This document shows, piece after piece, positions 41,007 to 49,309 of a DNA stretch of 64,000 nucleotides. The stretch covers positions 2,966,137 through 3,030,136 of the forward strand of contig NZ_CP160797.1 in the NCBI RefSeq assembly GCF_040784915.1, given 5' to 3'. Positions within the stretch are counted from its first letter, which is position 1. Each line of letters starts with the position of its first letter. A program made the translations under genes and the position numbers. The notes beneath the pieces were generated by a model, which made no database searches, was not told the origin of the DNA, and saw only the letters and a list, made by a program, of their open reading frames with translations. The stretch is from Bacillus vallismortis (GTDB lineage Bacteria > Bacillota > Bacilli > Bacillales > Bacillaceae).

Positions 41007-41159
41007 TTAAGTTCCAACCGGTCTCTCTGCAATTTGGATATCAGTTCCGACTGGTTTTTCACTAAATTGAATGTCTGACTGAGTAAACAAACTAGCGCCA
41101 GCAGCTAACCCACTTAAGATAATAGCTGTAACAGACACACGAAGTATTAATCTTTTCAT
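41007..41159 (-). CDS. phr: Phr signalling peptide precursor with two pheromone repeats
   Basis: 50-residue secreted precursor: a signal peptide (basic MKRLILR, hydrophobic to about residue 22), then two tandem 11-residue units, DIQFSEKPVGT and DIQIAERPVGT. The second ends the protein, as in other Phr precursors, and contains ERPVG, the PhrK pentapeptide as I remember it. The start codon overlaps the rap stop (ATGA). After export and trimming the peptide is imported by Opp and inhibits its cognate Rap. Confidence 0.88.
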   Translation of the reverse strand: MKRLILRVSVTAIILSGLAAGASLFTQSDIQFSEKPVGTDIQIAERPVGT

Positions 41160-42271
41160 CCTATTCCCTCCAACTGCCTCATTTTCTTTTCGGCTAAAAT
41201 AGCTCGCTTAGAGAATTCAAGAGCATCCTTATAACATTCTTTCTCCTCGCAGTACTGAGAGATAATCAAAGAAAGATCAAGAACACTGTCTAAGTCATTC
41301 TTTTCTTGAAGGAAATGAATGTAACTCCAACATTGCTCAATGGTTTCGTTTTGATTATCTTGAAGAAGTGCATAAATGATGTTTATTTTAGCCTCATACA
41401 CTTTATTCTCTTTCTGGGTTAAATTTTCCTGTCCTTTTTTGTAATAATATACAGCTTTATCTTTTTGATCCATGAGAAATAGCTCTTTGGTAGCCATGTA
41501 AAGAGAGTTAATGTAATAAACTGATTGTCGCCACTCTTTATTTCTTATGGCTTTTCTCAGCGCGTTGAGACAGTCTTGGGATCTGTTTGCTGCTGAATAT
41601 GTAATACTTAAATTGTGATGGATTTGCGCTTCGAAAAATTTATCATTAAGCTCTTTCGAAATTCTAATGGCTTGGAAATAGGCTTCTTCAGCTTTATCAA
41701 ATTGTCCAAGATCTGTATAGTTAGTTCCGACAACCATCAATGCTGTTGCGTACTTCCTTTTGTAATTTTCATTCCCTTTATAAATGTTGAGTGCGTTGTT
41801 TATATAATTTAATGAAACAATACTTTGCCGGAGCATCATGTACATTGATGCCACTTTAGAATAAAACTCAGCGACTTCAATTTCATCAGGAATAATCGAT
41901 AACTTTTTCTCAGCAATTTTAAATAAGCTTATGGCATTCTCAAAGTTTCGATTGTAGGATTCGTATAACGCTTCAAACAAAAAGAAGTAGTACTCTATCA
42001 TGTTATCTGTTTTTTGAATTTCTCTCGCAGGTCTTTTGTTGAAGTATGAATGCTTTGGAAAGTCTGTTCCTTTTACTTGATACATCATCATTTTATGTCT
42101 CTCTTCAAGTAGAGAATAATACATTAATACTTCCTGATCTTCTTCCATGTCATCAAATAAAGATCTGACTTCTTTTAAATATTTTTCAGCAGCCTCAACA
42201 TTCTGCTGTTTTATGGCCATATACCATTCATTTAAGAAATTAGCAACATATTCAGAAGCAAGTTTACTCAT
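41156..42271 (-). CDS. rap: Rap-family regulator (RapK-like)
   Basis: 371-residue Rap protein: an N-terminal three-helix bundle (about residues 1-70) and a C-terminal array of tetratricopeptide repeats (for example YTDLGQFDKAEEAYFQAIRI near residue 190) that bind the Phr peptide. Rap proteins dephosphorylate Spo0F or block response regulators such as ComA; which applies here cannot be read from sequence. It overlaps phr by 4 bases. A ComA-like box lies about 110 bases upstream of the start. Confidence 0.93.
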   Translation of the reverse strand: MSKLASEYVANFLNEWYMAIKQQNVEAAEKYLKEVRSLFDDMEEDQEVLMYYSLLEERHKMMMYQVKGTDFPKHSYFNKRPAREIQKTDNMIEYYFFLFEALYESYNRNFENAISLFKIAEKKLSIIPDEIEVAEFYSKVASMYMMLRQSIVSLNYINNALNIYKGNENYKRKYATALMVVGTNYTDLGQFDKAEEAYFQAIRISKELNDKFFEAQIHHNLSITYSAANRSQDCLNALRKAIRNKEWRQSVYYINSLYMATKELFLMDQKDKAVYYYKKGQENLTQKENKVYEAKINIIYALLQDNQNETIEQCWSYIHFLQEKNDLDSVLDLSLIISQYCEEKECYKDALEFSKRAILAEKKMRQLEGIG

Positions 42272-42618
42272 AATAAACCCCTCTTTCTGTCAAAATTCTA
42301 AATTATCAAACAAATGTTAACACAACTTTAACATTAAATGTAATATATAGAAAAAATTTTCGACATAGCGCAATTCTGCTTTCGTGATGACGCAATTAAA
42401 CTCAAGGGATAATTTGCCTAATTTTCAGGGTGTGTAAGAATGGATTGCCTAGGTCTTGTATATCAATTATAAGGAAATATTCTTTTTCGAACAACGGATT
42501 GAGTAAAAATAACTATTTCCTTTGGGGCATTTCTGGCATTTGGCCGATCTTAAAGCCGTTAATCCTCCTAAACTATGGTAAAATTTTGAGTATTGAGTGT
42601 CAGAAAAAGGAGAATGGT
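42272..42618. promoter_or_regulatory. divergent control region of rap and the LXG toxin
   Basis: 347 bases between the divergent genes. On the rap strand TTGCGT-CATC-ACGAAA (42380-42395) resembles the ComA box TTGCGG-N4-CCGCAA with 9 of 12 matches, and a further TTGCG (42369-42373) follows. No consensus promoter for the toxin gene stands out. A 63-codon extension of the toxin frame into this region lacks a ribosome site. Confidence 0.5.
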
Positions 42619-44394
42619 ATGAAGGTATTTGAAGCAAAGTCATTACTTTCTGAAGCGGATAAACGTGCAAAAGAGTACAAGGAACTAAGGTCACAAATGG
42701 TGAAGCTCAGAAAAGCATTTAAAGCTGTGGCCGACCTAGATGACAGCGAGTTTTCCGGTAAGGGCGCAGACAACATTAAAGCATTTTATCATGACCATGT
42801 CGGTGTTACAGATCAATGGATTGATCTTATAGACATGAAAATTGCTTTCCTTACAAGTATCTCTGGAGTTGTAGAGGAAGCTAGCTTATCAGATGCATAC
42901 GTCGAGGAGTCTTTTTTAGAGCATGAACTTGCAAACGCATATAAAAAATCAAAGGCTATTATGTCCGAACAGAAGAAAGCAATGAAGGACATTCTGAACG
43001 ATATTGACGATATCCTACCACTTGATTTATTTTCAACAGAAAACTTTAAAGATGAACTTGCCAGTGCAGATAAGAAACGTGAAAAAACAATTGATAAAAT
43101 TGGGGAAGTAGATGATGATTTAACAACTGAATATGCACTAACAGAGCCTAACGAACAATTCATTCAGCAAGATTTTAAAAAGCTACAGGAATCAACAGGC
43201 AAAGGGAAGAACGCCACTCCGATTCACTATAACGCCAAAGCGTATAGAGAAAGTGACATACATAAGAAAAAAGGCGATATTGAAAAACGTACTGAAGCTT
43301 ATTTGACGATTAAGAAGAAGGAAGAAAAAGAACGTGAAATCGAGAAGCTGAAAGAAAGACTAAAGAATTACGATTATGCAGATGCCGATGAATTCTATTC
43401 AATGGCCAAAACAATTGGGTATGAAAATCTGACAGCAGAACAACAAAGGTATTTCACACAGATTGAAAACACACGTGAGCTAATGGCTGGAGCCAAAGGT
43501 ACTGTTACAGCTCTTTATGATATGACAGCTGAAACATTAGACTATATGGCACACAACCATCCTGTCGACATGCTTATTAATTCTGCAGTTGCAGTTTATC
43601 ACTATGATTCCACGTTTAATTCAATTAAAGATGCAATAATAACCTCCTATGTTAGAGACGTAAAGAACGGAGACGCAGAATCAACGGCTCATTGGATTAC
43701 ATGTGCAGCAGTCAACATCTTTGCTTTAAAAGGTGCTGGTTCAGTTGCAAAAATAGGAGTGAAAACAGCTGGAAAAGCTGCAGTCAAAAAAGTGTCTAAA
43801 AAGCTTGATGAAACTCCTGATCCGCTAACAGCAATTAAACCGTTTGTCATGCGAGAAGATGTTGTGGTAGCAGGTGGCATGCCTTATAATGTCATCAATG
43901 ATGTGAGCGCAAAAGACAGGCTGCTTCAGCTTGCTAAAAAATTAGATGAAACAAGAAAGCCATTTACAGGTAAGGAAATAAATCTCCCTTGGTTAAATAA
44001 AGAAAAGTATGGTGCCTTTGAGGTTAAAGGGAAGGTAAAAGCTTCAGGTAAAACTAAAGATGTGAGTCGTAGAGTATACACATTGAAAGATATTGATATA
44101 AACAGAGTTGATGCTGAAAGTGGAAAAACAAATTTACAACTTATGAAAAAAGGTGATGCACCTTTTGCTAATGATGGTACAAAGATCAACTTACATCATT
44201 TAATTCAAGAAGAGCCAGGAACAATGGTAGAAATTCCGGCTTCAGTACATCAAAATAATAAAAAAGTTCTTCATGGATTGAAAAAAGGTGGAGAAAGCTT
44301 TAGAAATGACAAAGAGCTGCGAAATCAGTATAAAAGCTTCCAACGAAGATATTGGAAATGGAGAGCGAGCCAATTTGAGAAAGGAGAGATGTAA
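42619..44394 (+). CDS. yobL: LXG-family nuclease toxin (YobL-like)
   Basis: 591-residue polymorphic toxin. The N-terminal LXG domain (about residues 1-225, starting [16 protein letters not shown]) is the helical region that routes such proteins through the type VII (Ess/Yuk) secretion system. A charged coiled coil (about 250-310) and an alanine/glycine-rich middle region (about 330-430) follow. The C-terminus is an HNH/endonuclease VII-type LHH nuclease with [16 protein letters not shown] (LHH at 525-527) and the histidine of [12 protein letters not shown]. It most resembles YobL of B. subtilis. ATG at 42619 follows AAAAAGGAGAATGGT. Known small LXG partner genes are not present upstream. The frame is intact. 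Confidence 0.9.
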   Translation: MKVFEAKSLLSEADKRAKEYKELRSQMVKLRKAFKAVADLDDSEFSGKGADNIKAFYHDHVGVTDQWIDLIDMKIAFLTSISGVVEEASLSDAYVEESFLEHELANAYKKSKAIMSEQKKAMKDILNDIDDILPLDLFSTENFKDELASADKKREKTIDKIGEVDDDLTTEYALTEPNEQFIQQDFKKLQESTGKGKNATPIHYNAKAYRESDIHKKKGDIEKRTEAYLTIKKKEEKEREIEKLKERLKNYDYADADEFYSMAKTIGYENLTAEQQRYFTQIENTRELMAGAKGTVTALYDMTAETLDYMAHNHPVDMLINSAVAVYHYDSTFNSIKDAIITSYVRDVKNGDAESTAHWITCAAVNIFALKGAGSVAKIGVKTAGKAAVKKVSKKLDETPDPLTAIKPFVMREDVVVAGGMPYNVINDVSAKDRLLQLAKKLDETRKPFTGKEINLPWLNKEKYGAFEVKGKVKASGKTKDVSRRVYTLKDIDINRVDAESGKTNLQLMKKGDAPFANDGTKINLHHLIQEEPGTMVEIPASVHQNNKKVLHGLKKGGESFRNDKELRNQYKSFQRRYWKWRASQFEKGEM

Positions 44395-44396
44395 CA

Positions 44397-44855
44397 ATGA
44401 CTTATCATGAAATTGAAGAATTTATTAAAGAAAACGCTGAAGATGATGATTTTACAGGCGGAATAAGTGAAGAAAAAATAAAAGAGATACAAAACAGTTT
44501 AAATGTAAAACTTCCCGAAAGTTATAAATGGTTTTTAAATAAGTATGGTTCTGGTGGAATTTACGGAGTAAATATACTTGGTCATGGGAAGGTTTCAGCA
44601 AGAGTTGTTACAGTTACTGAAGAATATAGGACACACTATGATTTAAGTGACGGCATTGTCGTAATAGAGTACATAGATGAATTTTCTTATTGCCTTGATA
44701 CAAACAAAATGGAAAACGGCGAATGCCCAGTAATTGTTTGGGCAAATGAAGCCGGTTATGGAGACACAGTTGCAGATAACTTTTTGCAATTTTTCTTTGA
44801 AGAACTTGAAGAAGCGAAAGAAAACTGGGAGGAAGATGAAGACTGGGACGATTAA
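44397..44855 (+). CDS. yobK: SMI1/KNR4 immunity protein (YobK-like)
   Basis: 152-residue acidic cytoplasmic protein of the SMI1/KNR4 fold. It has the family segment LPESYKWFLNKYGSGGIYGVNILG (shown in parts: LPESYKWFLNKYG, then GGIYG) and ends in EDEDWDD like YobK. It starts 2 bases after the toxin stop, so the pair is co-translated and the protein should neutralise the nuclease domain of the toxin before it. Confidence 0.9.
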   Translation: MTYHEIEEFIKENAEDDDFTGGISEEKIKEIQNSLNVKLPESYKWFLNKYGSGGIYGVNILGHGKVSARVVTVTEEYRTHYDLSDGIVVIEYIDEFSYCLDTNKMENGECPVIVWANEAGYGDTVADNFLQFFFEELEEAKENWEEDEDWDD

Positions 44856-44873
44856 GTCAGAAGGATTGCAATT

Positions 44874-44905
44874 TAGAGCCCCTCATTATATGAGAGGCTC
44901 TTTTA
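44874..44905. terminator. terminator between the immunity gene and the amidase
   Basis: AGAGCC-CTCAT / ATGAG-AGGCTCT stem with TTTTATT, placed between convergent genes so it can serve both. Confidence 0.75.
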
Positions 44906-45883
44906 TTACTTCAATTTCGCTTCAATTTTCGCTTTAGTCTTAGGTCCATAAATGCCGTCAGCAACCAATCCATATATGGATTGGAACCGTTTGACCGCAT
45001 TTGCTGTTTTCGGACCATACACGCCGTCAATGCCATTATTCTTCGCCACTTTATCCGGATAGAAATAAAGAGCTGCCAGCGCTTTTTGAATCCGCCTTAC
45101 GTCACCCCCTTTTCGCATCGGGCTTGTCACTTTAAAGGTGCCAGAAGGCAGTGCATATGACGTTTTTTTACTGCTTGATTTAGTGTTGGAAGTGCTTGAG
45201 CCTGTGAGCTTTAATACTTGGCCGACTTTAATCAAGTTCGGGTTTTTGATACCGTTCAAGCTTTGCAGGGTTGCCACACTCACCCCGTGCTCTTTTGCTA
45301 TTGCGGAAAGAGTATCTCCTTTTTTGACTGTGTAAGTGCTCCCTGCGGCTTTAGGCGCAGATGATGACGTTTTAAATGTTGTCTTTCCTCCTAACGCCTT
45401 TAATTCTGCTTCAATGGCAGCCTTAATCTCATCCCATCTTCCCTCTGATAAAATTCGATGCGGACAATTTTTGCCGTTCCAGTCTTGGTGTTTGCGGACA
45501 CGATCAATACCCCAGCCTCGCTCTTTGAGCAGCTGCGCCACAAACTTGATCGCCAGCTTTTCTGCTGCCTTATATTTAGCGCCTCCTGACTTGCTGTAGC
45601 AGATTTCAACGCCAATAGACTTACGGTTCCCGGTGCCGTTTGTGCCGTCTCCTGTGTGCCATGCGTTACGATTTGTAGGGATTCCCTGCCGTACCTCTTT
45701 GTCATCGACTGCAAAGTGAAAGCTCGTCGAGCTAGTATTTCCGATCATATAGCTGATCTCATTGGCAGCTGACGCGTCATTCGCTGTATTGTGGATAGTG
45801 ATGTATTCAGCGTCCATATAGTTCGGGCATTTCAAAGCGTATTTTGCTTCTGATACAAGATTCTTTTTCACTGTGATTGTCAT
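44906..45883 (-). CDS. xlyB-like: phage endolysin, N-acetylmuramoyl-L-alanine amidase
   Basis: 325-residue peptidoglycan amidase. Domains in order: amidase_2 (about 5-160) with zinc-site motifs [22 protein letters not shown]; a LysM repeat (about 185-230, [20 protein letters not shown]); and a C-terminal peptidoglycan-binding domain (about 255-325, [16 protein letters not shown]). It closely resembles XlyA/XlyB of prophage PBSX. ATG at 45883 follows AAAGGAGAGAACACTT. It is last in the lysis cassette, after the holin. Confidence 0.92.
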   Translation of the reverse strand: MTITVKKNLVSEAKYALKCPNYMDAEYITIHNTANDASAANEISYMIGNTSSTSFHFAVDDKEVRQGIPTNRNAWHTGDGTNGTGNRKSIGVEICYSKSGGAKYKAAEKLAIKFVAQLLKERGWGIDRVRKHQDWNGKNCPHRILSEGRWDEIKAAIEAELKALGGKTTFKTSSSAPKAAGSTYTVKKGDTLSAIAKEHGVSVATLQSLNGIKNPNLIKVGQVLKLTGSSTSNTKSSSKKTSYALPSGTFKVTSPMRKGGDVRRIQKALAALYFYPDKVAKNNGIDGVYGPKTANAVKRFQSIYGLVADGIYGPKTKAKIEAKLK

Positions 45884-45926
45884 AAGTGTTCTCTCCTTTA
45901 TTTTTGATATAGAAAAAGCCGCCGGG

Positions 45927-46349
45927 TTACCCAGCAGCCTGTTCATCCTTTTCGTTTGTTTGTTCGTTGTCATTTTCGATTACGTGAAGCCTGTCAGTAA
46001 TGGCAGCCGGAATCTTAACGCCGATCTGCGCCAGGTTCTCCGTAATGGAAAGCCCCTCATTGGCGATATAAAAAAGAACGGTTCCAAATGTCAGGACGCC
46101 GTTCAGATTGAGAATTGTATCTATGATGTTTGCCACGATGACCACCAGAAAACTAAGCATTTTCCGGACATAACCAAACCAAGCGCTTCGGCTCCGCAGC
46201 TTTTTGAATTTCCAAGCCTTGATCACACCGGCTATTACGTCGATAATGCTTAGAACCAGCAGTAAATCCAGGTACTTCACACCCCCAAACAGGTAAACTC
46301 TCGCTAAGTCCAACGTATCAAAATTAATAAACAAAGTCGTTTCCTCCAT
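45927..46349 (-). CDS. phage holin (phi105/TcdE type)
   Basis: 140-residue holin with an N-terminal segment [20 protein letters not shown] and a second hydrophobic stretch around [20 protein letters not shown], plus an acidic charged tail ([12 protein letters not shown]). Such proteins open the membrane so the endolysin reaches the wall. The start follows AAGGAGGTGATATCAAGAA. It lies 43 bases before the amidase. Confidence 0.88.
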   Translation of the reverse strand: MEETTLFINFDTLDLARVYLFGGVKYLDLLLVLSIIDVIAGVIKAWKFKKLRSRSAWFGYVRKMLSFLVVIVANIIDTILNLNGVLTFGTVLFYIANEGLSITENLAQIGVKIPAAITDRLHVIENDNEQTNEKDEQAAG

Positions 46350-46377
46350 TTCTTGATATCACCTCCTTAGAGGCAAA

Positions 46378-46412
46378 ATAAAAAACCCGTCAATTTGACG
46401 AGTTTTTTAGTC
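46378..46412 (-). terminator. terminator after the phosphodiesterase gene
   Basis: Stem AAACTCGTCAA / TTGACGGGTTT with flanking A and T runs; it would stop transcription between the phosphodiesterase and the holin and may act on both strands. Confidence 0.7.
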
Positions 46413-47229
46413 TCTTTGTATAAGCAGGGTCATTGGAAAATAATCCATCCACCCTTAAATTAATCATTTTCATTGTTTGTTTTTACTCATTCTCCGCATC
46501 GAAAAAGACATGAATATTTAAATTCGCAGCATGAACTTTTTCAACTATGGATTTATCAACTAATTTGGCATTAGGGCCTACTGCATAAGCGTAACTTTTT
46601 ATCTGCTTAAGCTTATCACTATTTAAATCCTTCACTTCATCATCACCAAGTAAACGTACCAGTGGTACCTCTTTATTAATAGAATGTATCTTCTTTAAAC
46701 TCTTTTCACTGAATGATTGTAATACTACTTTATGTTCGGCTAATAGATTGTATTTATTTAGGATTTCAATGAGTTTTTGTTCCATTACTAAATTGCCGTT
46801 ATTATCTTCTCTTGTTTCAATATAATACTTTGTTGAAAGGCCGAATTCTTTTATTATTTCTTCTATTGTCAATACTTTCTGACCCTTACCTGCATTGAAT
46901 TTTTTTAATTGAGACAGAGTAAGATCCTGAATCTTTCCTTTTCCGTTTGTTGTTCTTTCAACATCCTTATCATGAATAGCGACCAACTCATGATCCTTTG
47001 TTTGTCTTAAATCAATTTCGATAAAATCCGCTTTATCTTTTATGGCACGCTTATATGAGAGTAACGTATGTTCCGGCTCTAATGCTGAAGCGCCCCTATG
47101 TGCGATGATTAATGGATGATAATCAGGTGTTTTTGATGAAGATCCTTTAACAGCAGCTGTGCCTCTATACGTTGAACACCCACTTAATATAATAAAAACA
47201 ATAAAAAGTAAATAGATTGTATTTTTCAT
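46390..47229 (-). pseudogene. glycerophosphodiester phosphodiesterase lipoprotein, interrupted by a stop
   Basis: Lipoprotein (signal peptide with lipobox LSGC, cysteine about residue 18) carrying a GDPD domain: catalytic AHRGASALEPEHT, EIDLRQTKD and IHDKDVERTTNG. It resembles YqiK/GlpQ enzymes that cleave glycerophosphodiesters, possibly teichoic acid-derived. The open frame ends at TAA 46483-46485 after FFDAENE. In the same frame, the next 30 codons read the expected C-terminal end of the fold, with VDGLFSNDPAYTKRL, to a TGA at 46390. An in-frame nonsense change therefore removes the last strand and helix. The truncated 248-residue product may be inactive. It sits between XkdX and the holin with its own terminator, like a phage cargo gene. 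Confidence 0.8.
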
Positions 47230-47247
47230 AGATTTAAATTATCATAT

Positions 47248-47391
47248 TTAATCTACAGTAACAATATCTTCCTTAACTATTTCTTCATATTGACTTTCGG
47301 TTATTTTATTGAAAGAGACAAAAGTTTTAACGTCATCCTTTGAATAACATCCCCATTTATAACAGGTAAGTATGCTTTTATACCAGTCCAT
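47248..47391 (-). CDS. xkdX-like: XkdX-like small phage protein
   Basis: 47-residue protein beginning MDWYKSILTCYKWGCYSKDD, with the W, Y, G and D pattern of the XkdX family found next to phage tail-tip genes. It starts 1 base after the stop of the XkdW-like gene. Its function in virions is not known. Confidence 0.78.
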   Translation of the reverse strand: MDWYKSILTCYKWGCYSKDDVKTFVSFNKITESQYEEIVKEDIVTVD

Positions 47392-47745
47392 TTAAACAAC
47401 CCCTTTTTGTGCAAGTGATAGTATTAAATCGGCGTATATTTTAGCCTGTTGCTGAGCCATCGATTGAGTTTCAGCCAATTGTGAGATAAGTAAAGCATTT
47501 TGCTGCTTTAGTAATTCCAAATCTGAAGGTTCTCTGGTGGGCTTTAGGCTTATAATGTATTCTTCAGATGCTGCCTCCCCCCATTCGTTCAATTCGAGGT
47601 TGAATTTAGGCTTATACATCCCATCAGGCGGTGCGATCTTTGTGCAATTATTAGGGAGACTTTTTCCACCGTTAGCGTCTATTCCATCGACTATTACAGG
47701 TGTTTCAAATATAAAATCGTCATCATATTTATATACTTGTATCAT
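47392..47745 (-). CDS. xkdW-like: XkdW-like phage tail protein
   Basis: 117-residue protein similar to XkdW of PBSX by size, position and the opening MIQVYKYDDDFIFETPVIV. Its C-terminal helix (EPSDLELLKQQNALLISQLAETQ) is coiled-coil-like. It comes 13 bases after the BppU gene, in the usual tail-tip order BppU-XkdW-XkdX-lysis. Confidence 0.8.
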   Translation of the reverse strand: MIQVYKYDDDFIFETPVIVDGIDANGGKSLPNNCTKIAPPDGMYKPKFNLELNEWGEAASEEYIISLKPTREPSDLELLKQQNALLISQLAETQSMAQQQAKIYADLILSLAQKGVV

Positions 47746-47758
47746 TTATATACTCTCC

Positions 47759-49297
47759 TTAAACAGCCTTAAAACTAAACCCTAAACTAATATAATCATT
47801 TGGCTTAACTGTGTTTGAACAATTCTCTATAACAACTTTCCCATCGATATCTACAAGCAACCTATGTGTCTGTGGAATGCCTGACATACCACCTTGGGAA
47901 GCTACTCCAACCCACTGGATGGCTCTAGCTGGTCTGTATCCCTCCGGTAAAATAAAGGCAGGAACCCCGAAACCTATTATTCCTTTTGAAATAGCACCTT
48001 CTACAAATACTGTACCAGTTACATCCTTGGCATATCGTACTTTATATTTTGTTTGGTCAGTTGCGTTTGAATCAGTGTAATTCACCCAACTATTTTGTAA
48101 CGTCGGAGAGAACCATGTTAAATCTGTTAGTTTTTTTTCAAGGTTATCAGTGTATGACCTGGCATTGTGCTCTGTTTCTAATTTAGACCAGCCAGTCCAC
48201 CCTTGATTTAAGTTCAGATAATTTGTAAAGACGTTATTTTTATAATCAATTGCAACTACATAACCAAATGTGCCCTTTCCATCACTATCAGTTGACGTAA
48301 AGTGAAAAAATCCTCTAGTTGATAATGAAGAAGGACCATTTGTTGACTTTCCTGACGAATAAAAGGTACCGAATTGCTTTCCAGCTTCAACAATTTGACT
48401 CAGGAAATCATCCGTATCTCCTATTGATATAAGAACTCCGCCTGCATCATTTGTAATTTTAAAAAGTTGAGCACTATTCCATTTCGTACGCTCAGCCGCA
48501 GTTATGTGTTTTACCATATCCGCAGCATGAACATCTGTGTAGGCTTTCGCATTAGCCTCGGCAGTATTCCATTTGTTTCGATCATCTTCTGTAACATGAA
48601 TAGTCTTATCAGAAGCATGATTGTCAAAATTAGTTTTACTTGCTTGTTCCACATTTAAAACTTTATCCAGACCGACTTGTCCTTTTGTGACCTTGTGGGG
48701 GTTTGCGGTATCTGAAATGTGTGTATCTGTATAGAATTTAGCTGCTGATAATGCTGCATCCGCCTTTATCTGGGCACCCTCTTTTGTTTCAATTGCTTCA
48801 AGGTCAGCAAACTTTTTGCGCAGCTCTTCAATTGTTTGGCTGATCTCGTCCACTGTCTGGTTTATGCCGTCCCGTAATGTCTCAAAATCATCAATGTAAT
48901 ACTCTGCTACCGGGACAATGTTCTGATCTTCCAATGTCTTTGATATCGTAAACGTGAAAAAGGAAGTAGCAAGAGCCTGACTATTTGTGTAGTAAAGCTT
49001 TAATTCAGCCTTCACAATGCCAGGATGCTTTAATTCTTCATGTGACAAAATGTACTCTGCTTTTCCATTCACTTTATCTATGATAGTAAGACTCTTTTTA
49101 TAAAAGGAGCCGTCCGGATAAAGCAAAACAATTTTTGCATCAACCGCGGACAATGGAAGTGGGACACCATCTTTTGTAAAAGAAAAGGACAGCTTGGAGC
49201 TGCCCGTATCTTGCGTCATAAATTGTATGTTTGTCGATCTTCCGTCTGACCTGCGGGAATTAATATCATATGTGACGTTTGCGTCTTTATAAATCAA
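47759..49297 (-). CDS. phage baseplate upper protein (BppU type)
   Basis: 512-residue receptor-binding baseplate protein. The N-terminal BppU domain spans about residues 1-145 (MIYKDANVTYDINSR, TKDGVPLPLSAVDAKIV). A helical region with two tail-fibre repeats of the HVTEDDRNKWN / HITAAERTKWN kind follows (about 195-275), then a C-terminal beta-rich receptor-binding part with aromatic repeats. The frame is intact and downstream of the broken tail gene. Confidence 0.87.
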   Translation of the reverse strand: MIYKDANVTYDINSRRSDGRSTNIQFMTQDTGSSKLSFSFTKDGVPLPLSAVDAKIVLLYPDGSFYKKSLTIIDKVNGKAEYILSHEELKHPGIVKAELKLYYTNSQALATSFFTFTISKTLEDQNIVPVAEYYIDDFETLRDGINQTVDEISQTIEELRKKFADLEAIETKEGAQIKADAALSAAKFYTDTHISDTANPHKVTKGQVGLDKVLNVEQASKTNFDNHASDKTIHVTEDDRNKWNTAEANAKAYTDVHAADMVKHITAAERTKWNSAQLFKITNDAGGVLISIGDTDDFLSQIVEAGKQFGTFYSSGKSTNGPSSLSTRGFFHFTSTDSDGKGTFGYVVAIDYKNNVFTNYLNLNQGWTGWSKLETEHNARSYTDNLEKKLTDLTWFSPTLQNSWVNYTDSNATDQTKYKVRYAKDVTGTVFVEGAISKGIIGFGVPAFILPEGYRPARAIQWVGVASQGGMSGIPQTHRLLVDIDGKVVIENCSNTVKPNDYISLGFSFKAV

Positions 49298-49309
49298 GGT
49301 TCAACCTCC

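Noticed and set aside
42430-42618. 63-codon N-terminal extension of the LXG toxin
   Set aside because: No ribosome site, and LXG proteins start at the MKVFEAKSL position, where AAAAAGGAGA precedes the ATG.
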